Part shown: positions 33,667-42,000 of the stretch, in pieces
How positions within the stretch are numbered: position 1 is the first letter of the stretch
Layout: each line of letters begins with the position of its first letter
Assembly (NCBI GenBank): GCA_022563775.1
Contig: JADFMS010000007.1
Coordinates: 1-42,000 of the forward strand
Direction: 5' to 3'
DNA: 42,000 bases
Source: Fidelibacterota bacterium
GTDB taxonomy: Bacteria > Marinisomatota > SORT01
The notes under the pieces: generated by a model
Seen by the model: only the letters and a program-made list of their open reading frames with translations
What the model was told of the DNA's origin: nothing
The model's database searches: none
Program-made: the position numbers and the translations under genes

Positions 33667-34353
33667 ATGAATCAAACTGACTATTCATTAGGGCAACAAG
33701 ACTTAACTATTTCTCGTCGAAGTTTCATCAAAGCTTGTTCGGCTCTTGCTCTCGGTTTGAGCGGATGTACCAGCTTGTTGAAAAACACAAGGTACACTTC
33801 CTATTTTATGATTGACCCATCGCCTAACCGATATGTTCCAATACTTCGGGCGGTTATTAAGGCAGTACTTCCATTTGAGCATCCAAAATTTCCAGCCCTC
33901 ACAGTTGAAGAATTGGAACATCAATTCTTAACCTACTTCCCACTCGAAGGTGACGATAAGATTAAAGCTATTCCACAAGGTCTTCTAATTTTCAACGACC
34001 TATCTCTATACGCTCATCCCCTTGCACCCCTCATCGCCCAAGAAAAGTTTCTTTTTGACGATCCAGACCTTGTTCAGGAGGCAGAACAAAAAGAGCTAAT
34101 GGAGGGTAAACTTCAAGAAGATCAAAAGAGTTACAAAGAATTCTCCAATTCATTAAGTAGTTTAGCGGCCGATTTTACAGACCTGCAATTAGATGAAAGC
34201 AGGAATTATCTTACGCTTTGGGCTACGAGTTCATTCGGAATTAAGAGACGCTTTTATCGGTCTCTAAAAACTCTCATTATGATTTCTGCATATTCCCGGA
34301 AGGAATTATGGCAGTCGATTGGTTATGATGGACCTCTTTTGATGGAGAGATGA
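33667..34353 (+). CDS. Tat-exported lipoprotein, gluconate 2-dehydrogenase subunit 3-like
   Basis: 228 aa. Twin-arginine signal SRRSFIKACSALALGLSGC ends in a lipobox-like LSGC. The rest is helical, with YVPILRAVIKAVLPFEHPKF, YAHPLAPLIAQEKFLFDDPD and FYRSLKTLIMISAYSRKELW, in the style of the small gamma subunit that escorts GMC dehydrogenases through the Tat system. Its last bases overlap the GMC gene (ATGA), strongly suggesting a complex in which this subunit carries the folded flavoprotein across the membrane. Family assignment rests on pattern and context rather than strong motifs. Confidence 0.7.
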   Translation: MNQTDYSLGQQDLTISRRSFIKACSALALGLSGCTSLLKNTRYTSYFMIDPSPNRYVPILRAVIKAVLPFEHPKFPALTVEELEHQFLTYFPLEGDDKIKAIPQGLLIFNDLSLYAHPLAPLIAQEKFLFDDPDLVQEAEQKELMEGKLQEDQKSYKEFSNSLSSLAADFTDLQLDESRNYLTLWATSSFGIKRRFYRSLKTLIMISAYSRKELWQSIGYDGPLLMER

Positions 34354-35930
34354 TGCACAAAATTGACTGCGATATCCTGATCATTGGTTCTGGTGCTGCC
34401 GGAGCAGTTCTGGCTGCCACTCTTAGCGAATTGACTGATTTAAAGATTATTATGGCAGAAAAAGGTGGATATTACACCAAGTCCTTCTTTAACCAAAGAG
34501 AATGGGATATGCGAGTGCTTTTCTCTGATGAAGGCGCACGCTCCACCGAAGACGGATCGATACCAGTCCGTGGTGGAGAATGTGTTGGAGGTGGAACCAC
34601 TGTAAACATCGCTTTATGTTTTGACCCTGTGCAATCGGTTTGGAAAAACTGGAAGAGTGAATACGGCTTACGTCGATTTTCCTTTTCAGAGCAAATGGAT
34701 GATTATGGTGTAAAGGGATTAAATATTCCCAGCTGTCTACACGACATTCGTCAGAGACTTAATGTTCATCGTCCTTCTGAGGATGAAATCAATGATAATA
34801 ACCGCTTATTTGAAAAGGGATGTCAGAAGTCTGGTATTTCAACCCGCCGTTTTGAATTAAATATGCGTGATTGTCTTGGGTGTGGGTATTGTGGCCAGGG
34901 TTGTGCATACGACCGGAAACAAGGAACGATGATAACCTACGTTGAAGATGCCTTAAAAAGAGGAGTTCAACTTATTCACCATTTTGATATAAATCAGATT
35001 AAGTACAAGAGAAAAGGCTCTAAATACAAAGCAATAGGTGTGAAAGGTAGAGTAAGACCTACTGAGCCAGGCTCTTCCAAAAACATGTATTCACCGGGGA
35101 ATGTCGAAATAAACTCAAATATGATCCTCGTTTGTGCTGGCGCAATCGAAAGCCCATTGCTTCTAATTCGATCAGGCCATCCAGATCCGCATCGCATTCT
35201 CGGGAAAGGATTAGTGCTTCATCCGAGCCTTCCGATAATCGGCGTTATGGATAAAAAAATTGTCAATTACCGTGGAATTTCAGGTTCCGTATATAGCGAT
35301 CACTTTTATGAGAGTCACGGATTTTATTTTGAATGTTTGTTTGGCCATCCTGTCTACGGTTCAGGCTTACTTCCCGGTATAGGGGTTGAACATTTTGAGC
35401 TAATGCTTAAGTATCAAAAGTTGGCAGGTTTCGGCGTTATGCTTATTGATTCGGTGAATCTTGAGAACAGAGTCAATTGGGAAGCAGCTTCTCAGAAAAA
35501 ACGCATTTCTTATCAGCTGACCTCAAGTGATAAAAAGCGGCTCCGATTTGCTGCTGCGAAGGGAGTGGAAATTATGTTCGCGGCTGGTGCAAATGAGGTC
35601 TTCCTTCCCTCTGAAGAACCCATTGGACCTCTTTCCTACCCGCGGTTTAAAAATCCTAAGGATGCAGCCTATTGCGAGGAACTGCAATTTCTCCCGCACC
35701 AGACCAGCATAACCTCTGCTCATTGCCAATCTACGGTGAAAATGGGTGAAGACCCTCGCATCTCCATGATTAATTCACGTGGTGAGTCTCATTTTGTAGA
35801 GAACTTATTGGTCTGTGATTCTTCAGCATTTCCAAGTTCCTGTGGTGCCAATCCCATGATCTCCATTATGACACTGGCTCGTTACCAAGGCAGGCGCATT
35901 GCCAACGAACTCAGTCGGTACAATTTGTAG
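34350..35930 (+). CDS. GMC-family FAD oxidoreductase with four-cysteine cluster
   Basis: 526 aa. FAD fold CDILIIGSGAAGAVLAATLS, the GMC signature region RGGECVGGGTTVNIALCFDP, VLVCAGAIESPLLLIRSG, and the C-terminal catalytic zone with His in SAHCQSTVKMGEDP, VCDSSAFPSSCGANPMISIM and LARYQGRRIAN. Cys175, Cys178, Cys181 and Cys185 form CLGCGYCGQGC, a spacing like that of 4Fe-4S sites; related alcohol and cholesterol oxidases have a similar cysteine patch. No own signal peptide, so export probably relies on the preceding Tat subunit, with which it overlaps by 4 bp. The substrate would be an alcohol or sugar; no cytochrome c gene follows, so the electron acceptor is unknown. Confidence 0.88.
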   Translation: MMHKIDCDILIIGSGAAGAVLAATLSELTDLKIIMAEKGGYYTKSFFNQREWDMRVLFSDEGARSTEDGSIPVRGGECVGGGTTVNIALCFDPVQSVWKNWKSEYGLRRFSFSEQMDDYGVKGLNIPSCLHDIRQRLNVHRPSEDEINDNNRLFEKGCQKSGISTRRFELNMRDCLGCGYCGQGCAYDRKQGTMITYVEDALKRGVQLIHHFDINQIKYKRKGSKYKAIGVKGRVRPTEPGSSKNMYSPGNVEINSNMILVCAGAIESPLLLIRSGHPDPHRILGKGLVLHPSLPIIGVMDKKIVNYRGISGSVYSDHFYESHGFYFECLFGHPVYGSGLLPGIGVEHFELMLKYQKLAGFGVMLIDSVNLENRVNWEAASQKKRISYQLTSSDKKRLRFAAAKGVEIMFAAGANEVFLPSEEPIGPLSYPRFKNPKDAAYCEELQFLPHQTSITSAHCQSTVKMGEDPRISMINSRGESHFVENLLVCDSSAFPSSCGANPMISIMTLARYQGRRIANELSRYNL

Positions 35931-35941
35931 CTGTTTATAAG

Positions 35942-37006
35942 ATGACTCATAACGTGATAAAAACAATCATTACGCTTCTCATGTTCATGGGAATTACATT
36001 TGCACAGATTCCTCCACCGTTGTTTTTTCAATCTGTACAATATGAATCACCTAGTTTGGTGGCTCCGGTTAACCTTTTATTTGTTTCCCCTTCACCGAAC
36101 ACACGATGGAAGTTCGCGGTTCAAGGATGGACTTTGGCTACTTCTTTTGAGAAACAATTGGATCCCAAAATTGCTGTTGAATATACGCTCAATTTTACTC
36201 CAATCAATTCAAACGGCAGCAATCGAATTTATGAAGGGAAAAATGGAGAAGAGCTTGACCGTATACTTTTGGAGGAAAATTCTTGGAGTAAGAGGTTAGA
36301 TGAAAATAGCATGTATAAGAATTTATCTATTCAAACCATTGCAAAAGTATCTTATAAACGCACAGCCCACTGGGCTGCCTCTTTAGCAGTAATGGGTCTG
36401 TACGAAAAAGTAGAAGAGCTCGATCAAAACCTTCAAGATTATTGGCAAAGTCCCTATTTAGGGTTTGATGTGGAGATAAGTTTTAGCGATTTGGTTTCGG
36501 AAAATCTCTACACGAATCAATGGGAAGGACTCAAAGCCACGGCTACTAACCGAGTATTTGTAGGGTTAGAATCTTGGGGACAATTAGAAAGCTTTGTTGG
36601 CTACGGAAAATTTTTTAATTACCTCCATACTCGAACGAATATCTTTCTCCTGTATAGCTGGAATACCAATTTGGTCAATAAGTTTTTGATTGGAGGGGGG
36701 TGGGATTTGCCGGGACTTTATTCACTCTATGGCTATCCGTACGGCTTTTTCAGGATAGAGAAGGGACTTATAATAAATGAAATTCTCGACATTCCCATTC
36801 ACGGTAATTGGACCCTAGGGTTAAGGTTTGCCTCTTTAAAAGCCTCAGATTTTTTTACATACGGTCAGGCCTTCAAAATCATGAAAACGTGGAATGGGTT
36901 CTATTTCAACGTTGGGATAAGTTTTCCTGAACGAGCGCTGATCGATGCGCAGCGCCATAATCTCCTTATAATCGGCGGAGTCTCCTATGCCTTTTTCTAC
37001 AATTAA
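35942..37006 (+). CDS. Exported, probably outer-membrane beta-barrel protein
   Basis: 354 aa, 11 bases after the GMC gene. Signal peptide ends ITFAQ. The mature part is full of alternating amphipathic strands with aromatic girdle residues (WKFAVQGWTLATSF, ASLAVMGLYEKV, TNIFLLYSWNTN, GNWTLGLRFASLK, GFYFNVGISFP) and ends in a Phe/Tyr-rich strand (GGVSYAFFYN), as outer-membrane barrels do. Function unknown; co-transcription suggests a porin-like partner of the oxidoreductase. Confidence 0.7.
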   Translation: MTHNVIKTIITLLMFMGITFAQIPPPLFFQSVQYESPSLVAPVNLLFVSPSPNTRWKFAVQGWTLATSFEKQLDPKIAVEYTLNFTPINSNGSNRIYEGKNGEELDRILLEENSWSKRLDENSMYKNLSIQTIAKVSYKRTAHWAASLAVMGLYEKVEELDQNLQDYWQSPYLGFDVEISFSDLVSENLYTNQWEGLKATATNRVFVGLESWGQLESFVGYGKFFNYLHTRTNIFLLYSWNTNLVNKFLIGGGWDLPGLYSLYGYPYGFFRIEKGLIINEILDIPIHGNWTLGLRFASLKASDFFTYGQAFKIMKTWNGFYFNVGISFPERALIDAQRHNLLIIGGVSYAFFYN

Positions 37007-37022
37007 ATCTTAAACCCATCGC

Positions 37023-37137
37023 GTCCAAGCAGGCGATTTTGTCCAGACGAGGAAGATGGTGTTTTTGAAATAGAAGGAGATCTAATAGCCCTCCTAAGGT
37101 TATCAAACTGAAAAGCTAACACTCCGGCTCACCTTTG
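37023..37137 (+). repeat. Decayed 3' coding repeat (RRFxPDEED), copy 1
   Basis: About 115 bases repeated at 41754-41871 and in part at 40180-40222. One frame reads RRFCPDEEDGVFEIEGDLIA then LLRLSN and a stop, after which KANTPAHL parallels copy 3. Codon-level conservation shows it was coding. Confidence 0.65.
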
Positions 37138-37411
37138 AAGTGGAATAGCCATTAGAAAAGGTGAAGGAGGAGTGGATTGAATATTGAAATCAAAATATAA
37201 CAAAATATAGAAATGTAATAATCAGTCGTTTACTCTCTATCAAAAGAGATTTTACTTTTTGAATTAGCATAAGTCTAAAAATATCAATAAAATAAAAGCT
37301 TTCATTTTTTCCATCTATAACCGACCTTTCGTGATGAACTTTTAAAATTTTTCTGATTTGTTTGTACTGAACTGAGATTATGATGAAGATCATAGAATTT
37401 AGGTTATTCCA
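37138..37411. other. Gene-free stretch upstream of yifB
   Basis: AT-rich. No hairpin or gene is convincing; it presumably contains the yifB promoter. Confidence 0.3.
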
Positions 37412-38974
37412 ATGGCAACTGAACTAAACACCAATAAAGCATCAAAACTCCTGAGCGCAGCGGTTCTCGGAGTGGAAGCGTACATAGTAGAAGTGGAATC
37501 GCACCTTGACGCTCAATTGCCCATGTTCGTTACAGTCGGACTTCCGGATGCCGCCGTCAAAGAGAGCAGGGAGCGGGTTTCAGCGGCGATAAAGAACTCC
37601 GGTTATAAGTTGCCGATGAAGAAGATAACCATTAATCTCGCTCCGGCTGACGTTCGTAAGGAAGGTTCAGCATTTGACCTCCCGATAGCTGTTGGAATCC
37701 TTGCTGCAAGCGGTGTCGTTCCAAATGATAAACTTGATAAATATATCATTCTCGGCGAATTGAGTCTTCAGGGCACTCTCCGACCCATTAGAGGCGCTCT
37801 CAATATCGCCGTGATGGCAGGAAAAAAGAAGGACTTGGCAGGTATGATTCTTCCAAAACAGAATGCGGAAGAAGCAGCGGTTGCAGGAACTGTTCCCGTT
37901 TTTCCCGCCGAAAGTTTGGCGGATGTAGTCGAATTTCTTAAGGGAGAGAAGGATCTGTCTCAATTCACGGTGAATATCGATTCAATAATGAAAACTGCGC
38001 GTGAATATGAGATGGATTTCGCCGATGTAAAGGGTCAGGCGCATGTTAAACGAGCACTTGAAGTGGCAGCCGCAGGTGGTCATAATATCATTATGATAGG
38101 ACCTCCAGGAAGTGGTAAAACGATGCTCGCAAAAAGGCTTCCGAGTATCCTGCCGGATCTGCGTCTCGAAGAGGCTATAGAAACGACTATGATCCATTCC
38201 GTGATGGGTTTATTACCCAAAAACAAAGGTTTGATAGCGACCCGACCGTTCCGTTCACCGCATCATACGGTAAGCGAAGCGGGATTGGTAGGAGGCGGCA
38301 GTATTCCAAAACCCGGAGAGGTCAGTCTTTCTCATAACGGAGTGCTTTTTCTCGATGAACTGCCCGAATTCGGAAAGAGCACACTCGAGGTTCTGCGTCA
38401 ACCGCTTGAAGACGGCTGGGTCACGATCTCAAGAGCTTCGATGTCGCTCACATATCCTTCTAATATACTCCTTTCGTCCGCCATGAATCCCTGTCCGTGC
38501 GGGTACGCCACCGATCCGAACAACGATTGCACTTGCACAACTCGTGAAATTCATCACTATATGAAACGTATATCCGGACCTCTTCTTGACCGGATCGATA
38601 TTCATATCGAAGTGCCGTCTGTTAACTACTCGGAACTGTCGAGTAAAGAGAGGGGAGAGTCTTCTGCCGATATTCGAGCGCGGATAGAAATAGCGCGTGA
38701 CGTTCAAACTAAACGTTTCAGCGATGTTAAAGGCTTACATACAAACGCTCAGATGGAATCAAAACAGATTCGTAATTATTGTGTCATAGATGAAAAAGGC
38801 GATGAACTCCTTCGGACGGCAATCAATAAGTTAGGACTTTCAGCGCGCGCATACGACAGGATACTTAAAGTCGGAAGGACTATCGCTGATTTAGAAGGCT
38901 CGGAGGAGATCAAACCTGAATTCATCTCGGAAGCTATTCAATACAGGACGCTCGACAGACAGCTTTGGAATTGA
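37412..38974 (+). CDS. yifB: YifB/ComM-type AAA+ ATPase (Mg-chelatase-like)
   Basis: 520 aa. The N-terminal ChlI-like/Lon-type domain shows VTVGLPDAAVKESRERVSAA and LAPADVRKEGSAFDLPIAVG. The ATPase core has Walker A GPPGSGKTML, FRSPHHTVSEAGLVGGG, Walker B LFLDELPEF, and a zinc-like CPCGYATDPNNDCTCT region. The C-terminal helical domain ends SEAIQYRTLDR. In transforming bacteria ComM is a branch-migration helicase that extends integration of incoming DNA; members also occur in species not known to be competent. Full length and intact, unlike the remnant at 33218. Confidence 0.96.
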   Translation: MATELNTNKASKLLSAAVLGVEAYIVEVESHLDAQLPMFVTVGLPDAAVKESRERVSAAIKNSGYKLPMKKITINLAPADVRKEGSAFDLPIAVGILAASGVVPNDKLDKYIILGELSLQGTLRPIRGALNIAVMAGKKKDLAGMILPKQNAEEAAVAGTVPVFPAESLADVVEFLKGEKDLSQFTVNIDSIMKTAREYEMDFADVKGQAHVKRALEVAAAGGHNIIMIGPPGSGKTMLAKRLPSILPDLRLEEAIETTMIHSVMGLLPKNKGLIATRPFRSPHHTVSEAGLVGGGSIPKPGEVSLSHNGVLFLDELPEFGKSTLEVLRQPLEDGWVTISRASMSLTYPSNILLSSAMNPCPCGYATDPNNDCTCTTREIHHYMKRISGPLLDRIDIHIEVPSVNYSELSSKERGESSADIRARIEIARDVQTKRFSDVKGLHTNAQMESKQIRNYCVIDEKGDELLRTAINKLGLSARAYDRILKVGRTIADLEGSEEIKPEFISEAIQYRTLDRQLWN

Positions 38975-39131
38975 ATAATATCCGTTTAAAATAGGGCGTT
39001 TAGGGTTTCTTCCGTTGAGGTAAATGGGCTGAAAACTGTTTCTACAGCTCTGCAAGTGTAAAAGAGGGGAACTTTAAGTTCTTCAACGAAGTAAGACATC
39101 ATGAAGATATTAGGGGTAGTTAGAAATTCTG

Positions 39132-40061
39132 ATGAGAACCTTTTCTATAAAAGTTTTACTTTCATTCATCCTTACGATATTCATTGTTTCATGTGACAAA
39201 GATGATAACATTGAAAATGTTGATGAATCATTCATTGAAGAAACTTTTCAGTATTCAATAAACACTGATAAAACAACGTACTCTTTCCTCGATACAATTC
39301 ATTGGAATGCATCATTCGCAAATCTCAGTGATGATACTATTTCATTTGATGATCATGGTACAGGACGATTTTTTAGTTGGATAATGGTTGATACGCTCGG
39401 AACTTATTTAGATGGTTGGGTTCACATTGATTGTGTTTTTGTCTATAGTTTAATGCCAGGTGATGTATTAGAGGATCATTGGACAACTGTGCTTAATTCT
39501 TTCTTCTATAGATACTTGAGTTCTGGTTATTACTATGGAATTATGAAGCCATGGTATAATTATGATTCATTAAATTTTGATACCACAGAATTCTACATTA
39601 CTACGCTTGTCTCGGAAGAGGGATATAAAAAATTATATATAAATACTGATACTACTACATATACTTGGCAACAAGGTGAATCCAAAGACTATATTTTTAT
39701 TCGAGGAACCATAACTAATGAATCCGATAGTACATTCTATTCGAGATTAGGCGATGGATTTGGACCGTCCGAACCAGAAGAATTAGTTATTGCCTGTAAT
39801 TCGTGGGGATATATTGAAAAATTCAACGAATCAGATAATTTATGGAAAGAGAGCGATATATGTTTATTTCTAATCGAAGGTTCAAAAATCGTGCCTGTTA
39901 AGCCTTCACAAGTTTATTCAATATATAGCGATTTAGCGAAAAATAGAGATGAAAATGAAACAGGAATATATAGAATTCGGATCGATTATTATGATATTGA
40001 AAATCCGGATTCCATTGCAACTCCATTTCATGATTACTCGAATTTATTTGAGATAAAATGA
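39132..40061 (+). CDS. Lipoprotein with two Ig-like beta domains
   Basis: 309 aa. Lipoprotein signal ends FIVSC (Cys21), followed by Asp-rich DKDDN. Two similar strand-rich halves are visible: the first opens SINTDKTTYSFLDTIHWNAS (~45), the second YINTDTTTYTWQQGESKDY (~172), each of the pattern found in BsuPI/Ig-like proteinase-inhibitor or cell-surface domains, suggesting internal duplication. No catalytic motif. Markedly AT-rich like the following genes, consistent with an accessory patch. Likely in the periplasm or on the surface. Confidence 0.7.
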   Translation: MRTFSIKVLLSFILTIFIVSCDKDDNIENVDESFIEETFQYSINTDKTTYSFLDTIHWNASFANLSDDTISFDDHGTGRFFSWIMVDTLGTYLDGWVHIDCVFVYSLMPGDVLEDHWTTVLNSFFYRYLSSGYYYGIMKPWYNYDSLNFDTTEFYITTLVSEEGYKKLYINTDTTTYTWQQGESKDYIFIRGTITNESDSTFYSRLGDGFGPSEPEELVIACNSWGYIEKFNESDNLWKESDICLFLIEGSKIVPVKPSQVYSIYSDLAKNRDENETGIYRIRIDYYDIENPDSIATPFHDYSNLFEIK

Positions 40062-40411
40062 TGCCAAGATATCTCAATAAAATAGTGCTAACATTTACTA
40101 CCGGAGAATGCGGTAGCATTATTTTGTGGTTTGGAATACATTGTTGAACTGTGATACGATTTGTCAGTCTGTACACTACAGGCGATTTCGTCCAGACGAG
40201 GAAGATGGTATTGTTGAAATAAGGACAAAATTCCGAGGGTGTGATTCGAACCTTCCATCAAAATTTGTAACCCATTAATATCAACTCTTACTAGGGTTTA
40301 TAGCCTTGAATGTGTAGCGAAGGGCGATATAAATTTTATAATATGTTGAAAAAGAAATTGATTTTTTCCACAGTTATCCATATTTTCATGTCTATCTAAT
40401 CTGGAGCGATA
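40062..40411. other. Gene-free stretch with a fragment of the RRFxPDEED repeat
   Basis: Contains copy 2 of the repeat at 40180-40222 and downstream a frame FEPSIKICNPLISTLTRVYS resembling a recombinase or integrase tail only by impression. No intact gene. Confidence 0.35.
40180..40222 (+). repeat. Decayed 3' coding repeat (RRFxPDEED), copy 2, partial
   Basis: AGGCGATTTCGTCCAGACGA and the following bases encode RRFRPDEEDGIVEI, after which similarity to the other two copies stops. Confidence 0.65.
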
Positions 40412-40639
40412 TTGGCTAAAAGAGAAGGATTCAAGCGTTTAACTCATCTGATATCTTTGTTGACTACAGTATCAGTCTTTATATTACTTATAATGAATTC
40501 AGTAATTGATATGACCAAAGAAAATAGGATGGAAGTTGGTTTCGTATATCTTGTATTTAGTAGCTTGGCTTATGGTATTCCTTGGGTATTATTTAAAATG
40601 CTTGATTGGATAATTAAGGGTTTCAAGGAGCGAGAGTGA
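40412..40639 (+). CDS. Small two-helix membrane protein
   Basis: 75 aa from TTG 40412 with GGAG about five bases upstream. Two membrane helices (~12-31, HLISLLTTVSVFILLIMN; ~43-65, VGFVYLVFSSLAYGIPWVLF) with charged termini. No family recognised. It precedes the DUF4062 gene by 110 bases on the same strand; a functional link is possible. Confidence 0.5.
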   Translation: MAKREGFKRLTHLISLLTTVSVFILLIMNSVIDMTKENRMEVGFVYLVFSSLAYGIPWVLFKMLDWIIKGFKERE

Positions 40640-40749
40640 AATATAATGGAGACCTTAGATTATGGAATTTCTTAATATCATAGCGGGAAGAATAAAGATA
40701 TTTTATTTCGTAATTCTATCCGAAAATAATAAATTGTTCATTATAAATC

Positions 40750-41745
40750 ATGGAATTTTCCCATATGATACCGAATATATTCATTAGTTCTACAATAAAA
40801 GATTTACATCATTTAAGAGACCATATAAGAGACGTAGTTGAAGATTTGGGTTATACCCCAATAATGAGTGAATTTGGGGATGTTGGATATTTAATCGACC
40901 GATCAGTAATTGACTCAGCATACTCTACTGTGAAAGAGTGTTCGCTAATGATCTTGATAATTGCGAAGAATTATGGTTTTATAACTAGTAATGATTTAAG
41001 CGTAACTCATAATGAGTATAGAGCCGCGAGGGATTCAGGGAAGCCAATCATATGTTTTGTTGATGATGAGGTAAATTCGTATAAGAAAGTTTCAGAAATA
41101 AATTCCGAGGATCTTGATTATCCAGATATGGACAACCCAGAAAAAACGTTTGATTTTATTCGCGAAGTATCTCAGTCAAGTGTAAATAATGCTATAATGA
41201 TTTATTCTCATTCTAGTGATATGGGAACTCTACTAAAAAAACAGATGGCTAATTGGTTTGGAGATTTTTTAAATATGAAAAGCAGTCCAATGAAGTCTGA
41301 TATTAAAGACGTGCTTTCTGAAGTAAGAACTCTTAGGAATGAATTGCTAAAGGGAAAAGATCCTATTAAGCATATGCGATCAGTCAGGAAATTATTAGAA
41401 GATACTAGCGTATATATCAAAAATCTCTTTGAAGGGATATTTGGAACTCTTGAAGATGGCGTTAAGAAAATGATGGAATACGATAGCTTGCAAGAGATGT
41501 TAGAAGGAGCAGTTAAAAACGTTAAGATATTGGAATATCTTGAGATTGTTGAAATGTCAAGAACGCATACTGAGGGCAGAGCAAGTTTTTGGAGCCTTTA
41601 TGATCATCAAGCAGATGAGTCTGGAGAGTTAGAAGATATTGCGGCTTATTATCTCAGGTCTCCCGACGAAATATATATTAATTCGGCGGCGATTAATAAT
41701 ATGAATATAGTTTTCGATTCTATTAAATCCATTCAATCCGATTAA
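40750..41745 (+). CDS. DUF4062 (TIR-like fold) domain protein
   Basis: 331 aa (ATG 40750; ATG 40765 is equally possible and puts the domain at the very N-terminus). Residues ~6-110 match DUF4062: NIFISSTIKDLHHLRDHIRD, LGYTPIMSE, CSLMILIIAKNYGF, SVTHNEYRAARDSGKPIICF. The family has a Rossmann-like, TIR-related fold and often heads NTPase proteins suspected in signalling or defence. Here no NTPase follows; ~180 to the end is helical and charged (DIKDVLSEVRTLRNELLKGK) with possible coiled coil. It lies in an AT-rich patch next to repeat copies, typical of accessory cargo. Function not established. Confidence 0.8.
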   Translation: MEFSHMIPNIFISSTIKDLHHLRDHIRDVVEDLGYTPIMSEFGDVGYLIDRSVIDSAYSTVKECSLMILIIAKNYGFITSNDLSVTHNEYRAARDSGKPIICFVDDEVNSYKKVSEINSEDLDYPDMDNPEKTFDFIREVSQSSVNNAIMIYSHSSDMGTLLKKQMANWFGDFLNMKSSPMKSDIKDVLSEVRTLRNELLKGKDPIKHMRSVRKLLEDTSVYIKNLFEGIFGTLEDGVKKMMEYDSLQEMLEGAVKNVKILEYLEIVEMSRTHTEGRASFWSLYDHQADESGELEDIAAYYLRSPDEIYINSAAINNMNIVFDSIKSIQSD

Positions 41746-41753
41746 TTAACAAA

Positions 41754-41871
41754 CTCCAAGCAGGCGATTTCGTCCAGACGAGGAAGATGTTGTTGTTGAA
41801 ATAGAAGGGGAGTTAAAAGCCATTCTAAGATTATCAAGCGAAAAAGCTAACCCTCCGGTTCACCTTTGAAG
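41754..41871 (+). repeat. Decayed 3' coding repeat (RRFxPDEED), copy 3
   Basis: The longest open copy: RRFRPDEEDVVVEIEGELKA then ILRLSSEKANPPVHL and a stop. It starts just after the DUF4062 gene ends. The remaining ~130 bases of the window show no gene. Confidence 0.65.
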
Positions 41872-42000
41872 CACCACAATCCTTAGAAATGTGTAGGAGA
41901 GTGAAATGGATGCGTTAGGAAAATCCCTTCCCATTTATGCTCTTTGTATTCCTGCTAAACTATCGGTAAGCGATTTTTAAGTTGCGGGGGAGTTTGATTT

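Overview
The window reads as the chromosome of a free-living, Gram-negative, low-to-moderate GC bacterium. Lipoprotein, Tat and Sec signal peptides and a probable outer-membrane barrel are present. Core genes (quinol:fumarate reductase, groESL, ispG, yifB, tadA, tRNAs) are mixed with accessory patches. Gene style and abundant intergenic palindromes would suit an FCB-group lineage such as Marinimicrobia (SAR406), but this is a guess that needs a marker-gene tree.

Layout. 1-2666: frdABCD, with frdA cut by the window start. 2805-6864: a small alpha/beta-barrel-like protein, then a membrane histidine kinase paired with a response regulator fused to glutaredoxin-like and thioredoxin-reductase-like domains that lack both cysteine pairs. 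6865-9410: a patch bounded by two ~270 bp direct repeats, holding a GC-rich membrane-protein gene, a duplicated scrap of its own start and a frameshifted TPR gene. 9411-12768: a minus-strand membrane protein, tRNA-Glu, an SGNH-TPR membrane protein, tRNA-Arg(ACG) and tadA. 12960-23300: an accessory region that starts at tRNA-Ser(CGA). It carries two trypsin-like proteases, two stand-alone copies of the proteases' N-terminal domain, a beta-sandwich-like protein with a leader hairpin, a flavoprotein/hydrolase/desaturase operon and a YegP-like protein. It ends in a diverged tadA 3' fragment and a decayed second tRNA-Ser. 23323-33204: a DASS anion transporter (minus strand), groESL with a half-degenerate CIRCE, an S9 peptidase, an MFS exporter, ispG and a secreted protein. 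33218-42000: a second accessory region with a scrambled yifB remnant, a Tat-lipoprotein/GMC oxidoreductase pair plus a barrel-like protein, full yifB, a lipoprotein, a small membrane protein and a DUF4062 protein, with a shared ~115 bp decaying sequence in three copies.

How genes work together. FrdABCD would reduce fumarate with quinol, and the DASS carrier could import dicarboxylates. tRNA-Arg(ACG) next to tadA places the substrate beside its A34 deaminase. The most unusual cluster is 13.3-18.8 kb, where S1-family proteases sit beside free-standing copies of their own N-terminal domain. I infer a protease plus propeptide/inhibitor-like partner arrangement. The best secondary candidates are the cysteine-less redox response regulator, the flavoprotein/hydrolase/desaturase operon and the DUF4062 protein.
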